In this document: positions 10,446 to 20,535 of the stretch, piece by piece
Position numbering within the stretch: position 1 is the stretch's first letter
Layout of the letters: the number at the start of each line of letters is the position of its first letter
Origin: Cephalopachus bancanus
Lineage: Eukaryota; Chordata; Mammalia; Primates; Tarsiidae
DNA: 64,000 nt
Assembly (NCBI GenBank): GCA_027257055.1
Contig: JAPVLO010000039.1
Span: 4,432,501-4,496,500, forward strand
Direction: 5' to 3'
Translations under genes and position numbers: made by a program
The notes under the pieces: generated by a model
Told to the model about the DNA's origin: nothing
The model's input: only the letters and a program-made list of their open reading frames with translations
Databases searched by the model: none

Positions 10446-11879
10446 CAGCATATGAACAAGTTTGTTACCAGATATTAGCTGGACAGAGAACTTCAGGAAA
10501 GAGAACTAAGGGTTCGTTATGCCATGTGGGATGAACCAGCATTACTTTGGCCTGTTGCTCAGTCCCCACCTGAGGTGGAACGTGAAACCCAGGCAAATAG
10601 GCATCTCTATGGATTAAATGGAGATGTGTACTCAGAGAAATCCCTCAGACCTTCGACAGTCTTGCCCTTTCCTGCGTTCTCTGCCTGGTTCCTGTTTACC
10701 AATTAGCTGAACATCTATGTACCACAACAAGGCATAAATGGAGTAATGAATTGAGATGCAGGTTTTATAAAAGTGATTAACTGCTAAATTCTAGTTCGGC
10801 TAACAGTTCAATTATCCCATTTTGCATCTCAGCCTTCCTTCCAATTCTGCATTCATATAGTCCCAATCACCAAGGCACCTCCATCCTCCGCATTGCCATT
10901 AATTAAGCCATCGCTCTTTTGCAGAAATAAGTCCACCCTTACTCGTGAGCTGGGTTTGCAAATAAGGGTGAGAAGAGCGAGCTGGGAGAAGCAAATTTAA
11001 TCGTGCTGGAACAGGGGTTAACCCAAAGTGACTTTTAACTGCCACCACTTTTGTTTCAGAACACAAATGTAGAAAAGCTCCATGTACCATCCCCGCCCCC
11101 CCCCCAAAAAAAGGCAGTGGAAAGCACTGGAGGAGAAGCCAAGACCTCAGCTGAGGTTCTCACTTGTCTCTGTTGGTGAAATGGTTTAGTACGTTAGGGG
11201 GTATCTAAGCACCCAGAAAGAGGTAATGATTGACCGGGTCACCATCCAGAACCATGGACAGGGCTCACTGCTCCAGCTCGGGAGGTGGGTTCTAACTTAA
11301 AATGCCCAATAGACCATCGTGAATCCTTGACCTTACCCCTTCTCCACATGCTGTAGGTCTGTTTAATTCCTGTATTGATTAGCGTTTTTGATTAAAAGCA
11401 ACAGAAACTGGCAAAATCAGAAAAGGAGTTCTTAGGAAGCATACTCAGTTGTTCATCAAATTGCAATGGAGACTAAAGAATGAGTCCAGCCACTAACACC
11501 AGATGACACCATGCAATGGTCTGATGCTGGCTACACTGCAGAGGACCCAGACTGACAAGTGCTGCCATAGGAACAATTCCTCAACTCTCTCTGCACCTGT
11601 GGGCCACCTGCTCCACTGCCAAGGTCCTAGGAGAAATCATCAACTTGCCCACACTCACATGCCCACACCACACTGCCTGGACAGGAGAGGAATGTGTGCC
11701 AGAGTATTCAGCTTCCCAACTTTCATCAGTAGTGACACGACAGCCATTCCCTAAACATAAGGAGGGAGTTCAGACGCTGCATAGCTGAAACATACACAAG
11801 TGACCTCAACTCCACTGTGAATGCCTATCACAGCACTTGTTTCAGCTAATGTTTCTGTGAAGACAGAGCTTCCAAATGA
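10446..11879. other. Unique DNA, includes a possible conserved block
   Basis: No repeat family I can name. The block 10780-11060 is AT-balanced and repeat-free, with CATTAATTAAGCC, TTTGCAAATAAGGG and GCAAATTTAATCG words that look regulatory. A C run followed by an A run lies at 11094-11112. Open frames are short and unrecognised. Confidence 0.35.
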
Positions 11880-12245
11880 CCTTGGTCCTCAAGACCTCTG
11901 GACTCCTCACCTCATCTCTTACTCTCGATATCTGCAGTCCACTTTCACAAGTCCTTCACACGTTCCTCCAGAACACGGTATTCTCTGCACCACGGACCCT
12001 TTGCACATGCAACTTACTCCATCTGGAATACTCTTCCCCTAGCTAACTGCTACTCACCCTCTGAACTCTAAGAGGTGCACACTTCAGACCAGATGGAGAG
12101 ACCCTGTTATGAGTTCTAATAGTACCACAGGTTTATTCCATGAGTGCAGGGCATATGTCTGTGTGGTTCTCTACTGTGTCTGAAGAAGCAAAGACAGTGT
12201 CTCATTCATAGATGTTGAACATGAATTTGCTTGATGAATTCCTCT
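11880..12245 (+). repeat. L2 LINE 3' portion
   Basis: In-order L2 cues: 'CACACGTTCCTCCAGAACACG', 'GACCCTTTGCACATGCAACTT', 'TCTGGAATACTCTTCCCC', 'CCATGAGTGCAGGGCATATGTC', ending near 'ATGAATTTGCTTGATGAATT'. Confidence 0.75.
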
Positions 12246-12541
12246 CAACCCTGATTTCAAATAAAAATAACTTAGAGGAGGCAGATGAGAAGGCAAAGGC
12301 TGTGGATCACTCCTAAGCACAGTGATCTACATGCCCTCTTTTCCATGGGCTTGGGGAGCAGAAGTATCCATTGTAGACACAGACCCTTGCTTGGGAAGTC
12401 CGCTCTCCCTGCCAAGAATGATTGGGCTTCTTCTTACTAGCCCTCACTGCTCAAAACACAAAACTCAGTTTCACTAAAGCATGAATGTGTGCAGGTAGGC
12501 TTTGCATGGGAGCCTTGGCTTCTCATTTGAGAGTATGATCT

Positions 12542-12841
12542 GGTCAGGCTCAGTGGCTCAGCTTGTAATTCCAGCACTTTGGGAGGCAGAGGCAGGTGAA
12601 TTGCCTGAGCCCGCAGGTTCGAGACCCAGCTGGGCAACTTGGCGAGACATCATCTCTACAATAAATCAAAAATTAGCTGGGCATGGTAGCATGTGCCTCT
12701 AGTTCTGGCTACTTGAAGGCTGAGGCAGAAGATCACCGGAGCCCAGTAGGTCGAGGCTGCAGTGGCCGGGAGCATGCACTGCACTCCAATCTGGGCGACA
12801 GAGTGAGACTCCAACTCAAAAAAATAATAATAATAAAGAGA
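12542..12841 (+). repeat. Alu, lineage-specific type
   Basis: Perfect 13-bp target duplication GAGAGTATGATCT at 12529-12541 and 12842-12854. It carries GGCTCAGCTTGTAATTCC, the ACAATAAATC linker, GAGACTCCAACTC and an (AAT)n tail. Confidence 0.96.
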
Positions 12842-12964
12842 GAGAGTATGATCTTTGCACAACTGTCTTCTCTCTAGACATCCCCTCAACAGCCTTGAGG
12901 GAAGGGGCACCTCTGGTCTTTTAGAAAGACATATCTGACTGCTTCTTTATTCAAGAGAAACCAC

Positions 12965-13095
12965 TTTAGTGGCCAGGGTGAGAGGCTTGGGTTCAACTTC
13001 TGGACCTACACCTTCTAGCCATTTGACCTGGGTTTCAATAATGACTGAGCTGGAATTTCCCACCAGCCTGAAGGATGGGAAACTGGAGAAAGGTT
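12965..13095 (+). repeat. MIR SINE
   Basis: Plus-strand MIR left part: 'GAGAGGCTTGGGTTCAACTTC', 'CCTTCTAGCCATTTGACCTGGG', 'GATGGGAAACTGG'. Diverged. Confidence 0.5.
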
Positions 13096-13202
13096 TAAGT
13101 GGATTTCTTAAAAGAAAAAGAGATCCTTATTTTATACCCGTTTGGGGGATTCATGCTCACTACCTCAGTCTTTGGGTCACTAATGTACAAATTTAAAAGT
13201 AA

Positions 13203-13405
13203 CAAACACTAACATTTCTTGACTATTATTATGTGGTCAGGCACTCTCCTGAGCACATGAAATGCACAATCTCTGTGAGTTGGTATCATTGACATGTACA
13301 TTTTGAACATGGAAAAACTGAATCTCAGAGAGATTGAGTGATTTGCTCAAGATGACACAGCTAGTAAGAGGAAAATTCGGGACTTAAAATCTATTCTCCT
13401 AACAA
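13203..13405 (-). repeat. MIR SINE
   Basis: Antisense MIR over nearly its whole length: 'TATTATGTGGTCAGGCACTC', 'GAAAAACTGAATCTCAGAGAG', 'TTTGCTCAAGATGACACAGC', 'TAGTAAGAGG'. Confidence 0.8.
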
Positions 13406-13426
13406 CTTCCTAAATTACATGTAGTA

Positions 13427-13432
<6 letters not shown>

Positions 13433-13475
<43 letters not shown>
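13433..13475. repeat. (TG)21 microsatellite
   Basis: Uninterrupted alternating TG run, a Z-DNA-compatible purine-pyrimidine tract. It is followed by a short T run and a degenerate GATGA-rich patch at 13540-13590. Confidence 0.98.
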
Positions 13476-13478
<3 letters not shown>

Positions 13479-13649
13479 GTAAAATACACACATATATAGT
13501 GGCAGATACACAATAACTGTTTAACAAATGCTATTTTAATAACATGTAGATGACAGATGAATAGGTAGATGAGTGAATGGGTAGGAAGATGTGGTATATT
13601 TCTCCTTTAAATAATCCCCATCATGGTCTAATTATAGACATGACTTAGC

Positions 13650-14200
13650 TCATAGAGCCTTCATGCCCCAGAAAATATTACCCAACACAAGAGTTTGTTT
13701 CCAGCGAGAGGAGTTCCATGCCCCCTTCTTTATTTCCAAGCAACATCTGTGCTTCTTCCAGGAGCTTCTGAAGGAGACAAGAACGGGTGGAGCATCCCAC
13801 ACGCCCTCCACAAGGACAGAGGATGTCGAGGACAGGTGCTATGCACCATCTCTCCCTCCCAACACGGGCTGCCGCACAGCCTTTCATACCCACAGACTGG
13901 GCCCAGCAGCCACAGAGCTGCGTGATGACACACAGATGCCGTCCAGGAAGGCTCAGTGTTGAGGCTCGACTGCCGTGTTTAAACATAAACAGCTCGTTTC
14001 CCCCGTGCCTTGTTTTCTGTGTTTCCATTATCTGGCAAAGTTGGGTCCAATTGAGAAAGAGGCAGCTGTGTTTGGGGAGCGATTGTCTTCTTCCCACTGG
14101 GCACGTGAGCTGAGTTCTCTATTGTTCACATCTGTGGCCGCCTGGCTGAACACCCAGAGATGTGTCTCTCTTCTTCAGCACCAATATGCTTAGCCTGATG
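13650..14200. promoter_or_regulatory. Unique GC-moderate block, possible conserved element
   Basis: No repeat seen. Several overlapping open frames occur on both strands (up to 139 codons at 13678-14097 minus), as expected where few stop triplets occur; none has a domain I recognise. The part at 13972-14110 contains GTTTAAACATAAACA, a forkhead-like inverted pair, next to CAATTGAGAAAG and GGCAGCTG words. I call it a candidate regulatory block only. Confidence 0.3.
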
Positions 14201-14289
14201 CCTGGAAATGATTTGGTAGTAAGTGGCCTCTCCTCTAACAGGAGTACTTCTGGGGCAGGTTCATCCCTTTGCCTCCACCCGGAGGACCC

Positions 14290-14485
14290 AAAGATGGGCC
14301 ACTTTTAAAAACCCACCACATGCCCCTGCCCAGCACGCATTACATCTTTGAATCTGCACAACAGATTTTCACCATAGGGATGGAGAAATGATTTGCCTGA
14401 AGATACAGATCTATAAAAGTTACCAAACAAGATTTGAATCTCAACCTTTCTCCAAAGTTCATGCTTTTGCCATATTTAGGACTTA
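14290..14485 (-). repeat. MIR SINE
   Basis: Antisense MIR: 'CACGCATTACATCTTTGAATC', 'CACAACAGATTTTCACCATAGG', 'GATTTGAATCTCAACCTTTC'. Confidence 0.55.
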
Positions 14486-14639
14486 AATGATATCTTCCAT
14501 GTGTATGATGAGCGGCTTCCAGTTCTGATCAACAGAGCCTGAGCCCACCAGAAAGCCCTCTCTCCACCTTTGCTTCCTAAGTTCTTTTGTCAAGACTTTT
14601 CAAATGTGATGGGTGGGAAGGCCCCAGAAAGATCCAGAG

Positions 14640-14815
14640 TCTGATGGAGGACAGGTAGGTTCTGGAGTCAAGCAAACCCAAGCCTGAATCCTGGCCCTGT
14701 CATTAGCAACGTGGACCAGGGCATGGTGGCCCACCTCACCAAACTTCAGTTTCCCCATTTGATAACAAGATGAATATTTTACCCATTGTAAAGGGGAGAT
14801 TACATGAAAAAAAAG
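14640..14815 (+). repeat. MIR SINE
   Basis: Plus-strand MIR: 'TTCTGGAGTCAAGCAAACCC', 'GCCTGAATCCTGGCCCTGTC', 'CTTCAGTTTCCCCATTTG', 'GGAGATTACATGAAA'. Confidence 0.75.
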
Positions 14816-14817
14816 TC

Positions 14818-15015
14818 TTATTCATCCTTCAGGTCTTAGCATAAATAACAGCTACTCAGAAACACCTCTGAGCCCTAAATTGGGTTAAATCCAGTTGCTT
14901 TTAAAGATTTCCCCATATCCTGTGCACCTTCTGGCATACCACTTATTATGCTTGTAATTCCTTCTTAATCACAGGCCCCTCTTCCAGACTCTAAGAGCTA
15001 TGAAGACAGAGGATA
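14818..15015 (+). repeat. L2 LINE 3' portion, interrupted by mariner
   Basis: L2 cues 'TTCAGGTCTTAGCATAAAT', 'CAGAAACACCTCTGAGCCC', 'GTAATTCCTTCTTAATCACAG', 'AGACTCTAAGAGCTATGAAGAC' run directly into the mariner at a TA. The block after the mariner (15595 to about 15660, 'TCTAGAACAGTGCTGG') is a plausible continuation of the same L2 tail. Confidence 0.6.
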
Positions 15016-15594
15016 TATGAGGGAGGACCCAAAATATTCGAGAATTTATTTACTTAAAAATGTATATTTATTCTTACATGTTTAAACTTCAGTCACCGTC
15101 AAAGTACTCTCCATTTGATGCAATATTCCTATCGAGAAGCTTTTTCCACTGCTCAAAACAGTTTTTGAACTTGTCGATTTTTATTCCTTTTGGTGCATCT
15201 GCCATTTTTGTTGTTGTTGTTTTTCACCTCTTCCATATTGGCAAACCATTTCTCTTTGAGGACTTTTTTCAACCAGGGAAACAAAAAAAATTTACTTGTG
15301 GCAAGATCGGGTGAATAGGGAGAGTAGAGCACAGGGATCATGCTACTTTTGGTCAAAGCCTGCTGAACACCCAGCACAATATGGGCAGGTGCACGTATAA
15401 ATCACCAGGCTAGAGCACTGAAAGGATCTCAAAAAAAAAAAATTCACTGATGCTGAACGCAGCTTCTCACAACAATGGTAGTTGGTACACTGATGCTGAT
15501 GGATTCCCAGAACACTTACTTAGTGGGGAAACCTGTACTACAAGGGGCCTGCCCTCCAAACAATATTTCTGGTTTGTGGAGGTTCCCCCTTCAC
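15016..15594 (-). mobile_element. Non-autonomous mariner (Tc1/mariner) copy 1
   Basis: Minus-strand element bounded by TATGAGGGAGGACCC on the left and a degenerate inverted copy (GGAGGTTCCCCCTTCA) on the right, at a TA target. Inside, the minus frame around 15153-15377 reads the C-terminal half of a DD34D mariner transposase: an APAH-like box, then PYSPDLA with the last catalytic Asp, then FFLFPWLKKVLK. The N-terminal DNA-binding part and the first catalytic Asp are absent, and a stop is present, so the copy is dead. At 579 bp it is less than half of a full mariner (about 1.3 kb). It shares this structure with the copy at 19911-20456. It may belong to an internally deleted, trans-mobilised family. 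The Repbase name is unknown to me. Confidence 0.85.
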
Positions 15595-15660
15595 ATCTGC
15601 TCTGTCTTCTGCTCCAGAACTACCTTCTAGAACAGTGCTGGAGGATGGCTAGCTAAGAAC

Positions 15661-16804
15661 TAATGATAAAACTGTGATGAATGGTTGTTCTAAAGCAACT
15701 AACACAGTCACCAACATACAAGAAAGCATTGGCTCTTTTCTCTTTTCACCTAGTTGTGTTGAGACCCGTGGGGTCTCCTCATTCACTCCAGTCCCTTTGT
15801 AACCCTCCTTGACAGAGAAGAGGAGAAAAGCTACAGGCTGAAGAAGATAACACAAGCACAATACTCAGCTGGGAAGAACCAATACGTCTTCAGCAATATC
15901 AAAAAGGGCACGAGCCCAGCATGTGGTCAGGAACTATGGTGATGCACTTGGTAATGTGCGTAGGTATTTACAAGGTGGAAACCAGAGTGAAGGCATGGAG
16001 ACAGAGATTGGCATGGGGTTAGGAGTAGAGAGAGTAGAAACACAGGCTCAAAATGGAAGCAATTGCAGCTGTGGGCTTCCACTCACACTAGACATGAACT
16101 TCGCCACATGGACACAGCTGCCTCCCACAAAGCCCCTTCCACTTGATGGGACAACTAGTTCTAGCCTCAGTGACCCTGAAGCCAACACATGGATGCCAAG
16201 CAGAGGCCTTGAATGGGGAAACTTACTGTGAGCAAACCTGTGCTGGGAGCCAGGGAGAGGAGGGGACAGCCAAGGGGGCAGCTGTGGACAGAGCCTTCAG
16301 GACAGGAGATGGCCACCCTGTGCACTCTCTTTGCTGATGAGTGACCTGGAATGTGGACCTTGCCAACCTTGGGACCACTTCCTGCCTGGCTTCTGAGCGC
16401 CAGGCACAGGCCTCCTTCTGACCCTGTAATGGGAGCTCTTTCTTGTTGACTGGCTCTATCCTTGCCCCTTCTCCGTGGCTCCTACTTGAATAATGAGCTC
16501 TAAATATATTTTCTTGTTCTAAACCATTTTTCTTTTCTAATGCTAAATTATAAGGCTTGTGTGTGTCAGCAGGAAAACGTGCCCTGCTTTTCCAAAGGAT
16601 ACTGAGATGCTGCTAGACATTCTTCCAAACCGCTGGGAGGGGGTGGGGCGTTTCCACAGACTCACCAGCCCCAGAGTGGAGGCTTGTCCATGGCCAAGCA
16701 CATTTCTGAACAATTACTGGCCCAACCCTAAGCTCCCCAATTATTTCTGAAAAAGTTCAGAATGAAGAAGGAACTGCTATTAATTATTAAAAATGAACGC
16801 CCAG
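15661..16804. other. Unique non-coding DNA
   Basis: No repeat or exon recognised. The 102-codon frame at 15923-16231 has low-complexity composition and no motif. Confidence 0.45.
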
Positions 16805-16873
16805 ACACACACACACACACACCACGCACGCACACACACACATACACACAAACACAGAGAGAGAGAGAGAGAG
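16805..16873. repeat. Compound (CA)n/(GA)n microsatellite
   Basis: An interrupted CA tract (with CACG units) runs to about 16854, followed by (GA)9. Confidence 0.97.
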
Positions 16874-18009
16874 CAAAGGATCTCTGATCATCTCTCTTTT
16901 ATGTCTCAGGTCTAGTTAGGACTAACAGATACCACTGAACCTAGCTGGGCTGCCTGTAAGTCACACAAATTACAGGCAAACCAACAATAGCTAATTTTTT
17001 TCTTTTTTTTTTTTTCCTGTTGACATCATTATCTCCAGCTAATAGAAGTAGTGGTTATGAAAGGAGAAAAAAAAAATCAGCGATAGATGATTCTGCATCA
17101 CCTATTACTGTGCTCTCTTGGAAAACAGGATTTTCTCTTTGAGCCCTGTTTTATTTTAATCAGATGAAATATCAGTCTTATAGAGAACAGAGCACACTTA
17201 TCCTTCCTACAAGTTGAGTCCTTGCTAGGGTCTGGAGAGGAGTGCTTGCCCTTTAAGAATGAGGTATGCCCAAAAGCCAGCCTTAAATGGCTTAGCATAA
17301 CAGACATGTGCAAAGGCCCTGTGGCAGAAGGCACTGTGTGTCTAGAAATGGCAGGAAGCTCTAGAATAAAGTGTATATAGCGCTAGACATCAAGTAAGTG
17401 AATAACCCTCCTGACACATAGCATCTTTCTCCCCCTCTCTCCCTGCTCTTAGATTTCAGAACTGCAGAACTCTTAGATTTCTTGATCTCTTTGTCACTGA
17501 CTTTCCTTACAGGTGGGTGGGTATCTGCTCAGACAGCTTCAAAGCATGTTATACAGCTCACAGAAGATAATATAAGGAAGTAGGCTGCCAACGCTGGGAT
17601 GCTTGCATTCCTAAAATTCTACCTGACCCATTCCCCACCCAAGGTTGATAAGATGACCCAAAACAGATCAAGACACATAAACCTCCAACCAGCAACATGA
17701 GCAAATCCAAGAAAGCACCCCATTTTACTCTGGTTCTCAAAGATGCAAATCTCTCAACCCATGTAACCAGTTTACCCAAAGAACATGGGACAGGTGTTTA
17801 TTAGTCATCAGTTTGAGAGGAAAGTCATCGTATGTGTGACTTTACCTGGAAAAAGCTATGGCTCTGATTTAAATCTACATATTCTGCCAAGCTGACGGGT
17901 GGGATCCTCTGTTCTGACTCCAACTTATGTGGAGATATAATTTAAATAGTCGTTTTAAATTATAAGAAGACAGGAGGCCTTACATTCACTGGATGGTCTC
18001 CTCTCTCTG
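16874..18009. other. Unique non-coding DNA
   Basis: Nothing identified apart from a T-rich run at 16996-17015 and an A run at 17067-17076. The block 17230-17340 ('GACATGTGCAAAGGCCCTGTGGCAGAAGG') looks like a short antisense L2 relict. Confidence 0.4.
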
Positions 18010-18600
18010 GGTAGCTCTGAGTTAGCAAAAGCACTGAGTCCTAAAAATAACAGGGTGAGTGAGGCACCCTTTCAGAAGGGTTTGCATTAGCACATTGATC
18101 ACTTGCCCATCAAACTGTGCATTTCTGTATAGGAGACGAAGAACAGCTTGTCTCCACAGTCTATTATAATTACCACTAAATGCTCCAGAAACTTGGCAGT
18201 TTTGAATTTCATAACACCCATGACTGACATTCCTAATTAATACTATTGTTTTTCTCTCTGGCTGAATTTCCTGAATGCCAACATGCATCGCATACACTAA
18301 AAACAGACATTAAAGAAAATAACATCAGTGTTAATCTCCAGCACAAATATATCAAATGACTCAGTGAAGTGTATAGAAAAGAACCGGATTCCTATAAATA
18401 ATGGAGCATCCCTCTCTGATCATCTTCATCCTTCCACGCTAATAAGGCGATCATCCTCCCCCCACTCCCCCCTTCCCCCCCGCCACCATCCCAGCTCAGA
18501 TTTCCAAGCCGCGTTTGGTGAAGTGCACTCCCAGCTTTTTCTTCTCTTGCTTTGCTTTCAAGTCGCAGATTGAAACTTTCAAAGAAAACCTTCTAGCTTA
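18010..18600. promoter_or_regulatory. Repeat-free block, possible conserved non-coding element
   Basis: Repeat-free and AT-rich, with many regulatory-looking words: TTTGCATTAGC, CTATTATAATTACC, CCTAATTAATAC, CCTATAAATAATGG, CTAATAAGGCGATC. A C-rich run (CCCCCCACTCCCCCCTTCCC) lies at about 18457-18481. It has no credible reading frame. Candidate enhancer-type element on composition alone. Confidence 0.35.
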
Positions 18601-18754
18601 AGTTAGAAACAGCATCCACTGGGCACCCTATAAATAGGGAATCAGCAGAAGAGAGCAGGATGGTTTCATGTGTAATTTCTAATGTCTGCTTCTCTGGTTT
18701 GTGTGCAGTTAAGTGTGCCTGGCATTTGTCAGTGTCCTTGTTTAGTCTGCTGGG

Positions 18755-18920
18755 TGGTTCACTGAGGACTTCGGTGTGGAGGGTCCTGAGTCTGAATCCC
18801 ACCTCTGCCATCTAGCATTGGGCCATTTCCTCAGGCCCTAAGAGCCTCAGTTTTTTTCATCAGCAAAGTGGAGCTTATTACAGTGCCCAACTTACAGGTC
18901 CATTGTGAGAATCCAATGGA
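18755..18920 (+). repeat. MIR SINE
   Basis: Plus-strand MIR: 'GAGTCTGAATCCCACCTCTGCC', 'GAGCCTCAGTTTTTTTCATC', 'GTCCATTGTGAGAATCCAATGG'. Confidence 0.75.
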
Positions 18921-18946
18921 AAAATAAAATAATAATAATAATAATG
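18921..18946. repeat. (AAT)n short tandem repeat
   Basis: AAAATAAAATAATAATAATAATAAT, adjoining the MIR. Confidence 0.95.
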
Positions 18947-19589
18947 TATTTAGCAGAGATGCTAACAAAAGATAAGTACTAGTTAAATGTAGTTCTTAGA
19001 TTTACTATTAATACACATCCAAGTTTGTCAACAGGTCTAAGTTCCAGGCACATATTAGGAACCCAATATACTCAAATAATTGAACAGTAAAAAAGACGAC
19101 CCTGTGGGGGACCGGGAGTTTAAATCGTGTTTGAATAAAAAAGACAGGCATGTGTGTGAGCCTCAAATCAATACCATGGACAGTGACACTTGTGTCTTTT
19201 ACAGATGCCCAAGACTTGGGTCATATTTAAACACATCAACTTGAAAAGGAAATTTAGGCCTTGTGGCTTGCAAGGCATGTACCTATGTTCCATATCTTCC
19301 AAATGTCGCCCCGCAGTCATATATCCAATTGGTGTTGGTTTTGAGAGCGTGTTTGGAGGCTCTAGTCAGGCAGTGCAGCTGCTCGTACATCCTTAAAGGG
19401 TCCTCCTCGAGCAAGGATGGTCATCCTCTTAGACCAAGTGAGCAGCCTGTGAGGGGACCCATACAGAGCAGTGAGGGAAGAAGGACACACTGGCCTGACC
19501 AGCCAGATCATCCAAACCAACACGCAATCAACAGGGTGAATGGATGTCACACGCAGATCGCCCTAAATCCCAGTGTTGGTTTTGGTACT
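18947..19589. other. Unique non-coding DNA
   Basis: No repeat or gene recognised. The frame at 19263-19670 (135 codons) runs into an L1 relict and has no domain. Confidence 0.45.
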
Positions 19590-20535
19590 ACAGCCACTTT
19601 CCAACCCACCCTCCAACCCCAGCTCCTGGCAATCATGAATCTGCTCTGTCTCTATGAATTTGCCTACTGAGGATATTTCATAGACATGAAATCATGCAGT
19701 ATGTGACCTTTTGAATCTGGCTTCCTTCACTTAGCACACTCCCAAGGTTCATCCATGTTATAGTGTATGTCAGAACTGCATTCCCTTTTACAGCTGAATA
19801 ATATTCCATTGTGTGGACAGACCACAGTGTGTTTACCCATTCTTCCATTGATGGAATTTTGTGTTGCTTCTACCTTTTGGATACTATGAATAATGTTGCT
19901 GTGAAAGTTGTATGACAGGGGATCCAAAAAACTGAATTTTTTTTGGAGGGTGGGTAAGTGTTCTAGGAACCCTTTGGCAGCAGTGTACCAGCTAGCATTG
20001 TTGTGAGAGGCTGCATTCGGCTTCAATGAATTTTTTTCAGAGATTCTTTCAATACCTTTGCCCATTTCATGGTGGGTGATTTATGAGCACACCTACCCAT
20101 ACCTCACTGGGTGTTCAGCAGTTTTTGACCCAAAACAGCATGATCCCCATGTCCCATTCTCCCTATTCACCTGACCTCACCCCAAGTGACTTTTTTTTGT
20201 TGTTTCCTCTGATGAAAAAGTCCTTAAAGGGAAACATTTTACCAATGGGGAAAAGGTGAAACAAAAAATGGTAGAAGCACTAAAGGGCATAAAAATTGAT
20301 GAGTTCAAAAATTGTTTTGAGCAGTGCAGAAAGCATCTTGATAGGTGTATTGCATCAAACAAAGAGTACTTTGAAGGTGACTGAAGTTTAAACAAGTAAG
20401 AATAACTATACATTTTTTAATAAATAAATTCCATTTTGGAGGGAGTTCTCCTCATACCTAGCAAAAGAATTGCTGGATCATATGGCAATTATTTGTTGAA
20501 CTACTTCTATTGCTGATACCCCAATTTTCTACTTG
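19590..20535 (-). repeat. L1M 3' region interrupted by mariner
   Basis: Left part 19590-19910 reads as antisense L1M: 'GAATTTGCCTACTGAGGATATTTC', 'AGACATGAAATCATGCAGTATG', 'TCACTTAGCACACTCCCAAGG', 'CTGAATAATATTCCATTGTG', 'TTCTTCCATTGATGG'. The right part 20457-20535 continues it ('AAAAGAATTGCTGGATCATATGG'). The mariner splits it at a TA. Confidence 0.75.
19911..20456 (+). mobile_element. Non-autonomous mariner copy 2
   Basis: Flanked by TA and bounded by imperfect inverted ends: TATGACAGGGGATCCAAAAA at the left, and at the right the complement of TATGAGGAGAACTCCCTCC. The 546-bp body has the same layout as copy 1: an untranslated left end, a jump into the transposase C-terminal half (SPYSPDLTPSD-like, with the third catalytic Asp), a run of FEGD* at the C-terminus near 20380, and a right end with TTTAAACAAGTAAGAATAA. 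The frame is broken by stops and small indels. It lacks the N-terminus and the first catalytic Asp and cannot encode a transposase. Confidence 0.87.

Noticed and set aside
13650..14190. Overlapping frames of 76-139 codons on both strands
   Set aside because: Mutually exclusive frames over the same bases with no recognisable protein; more likely chance than exons.
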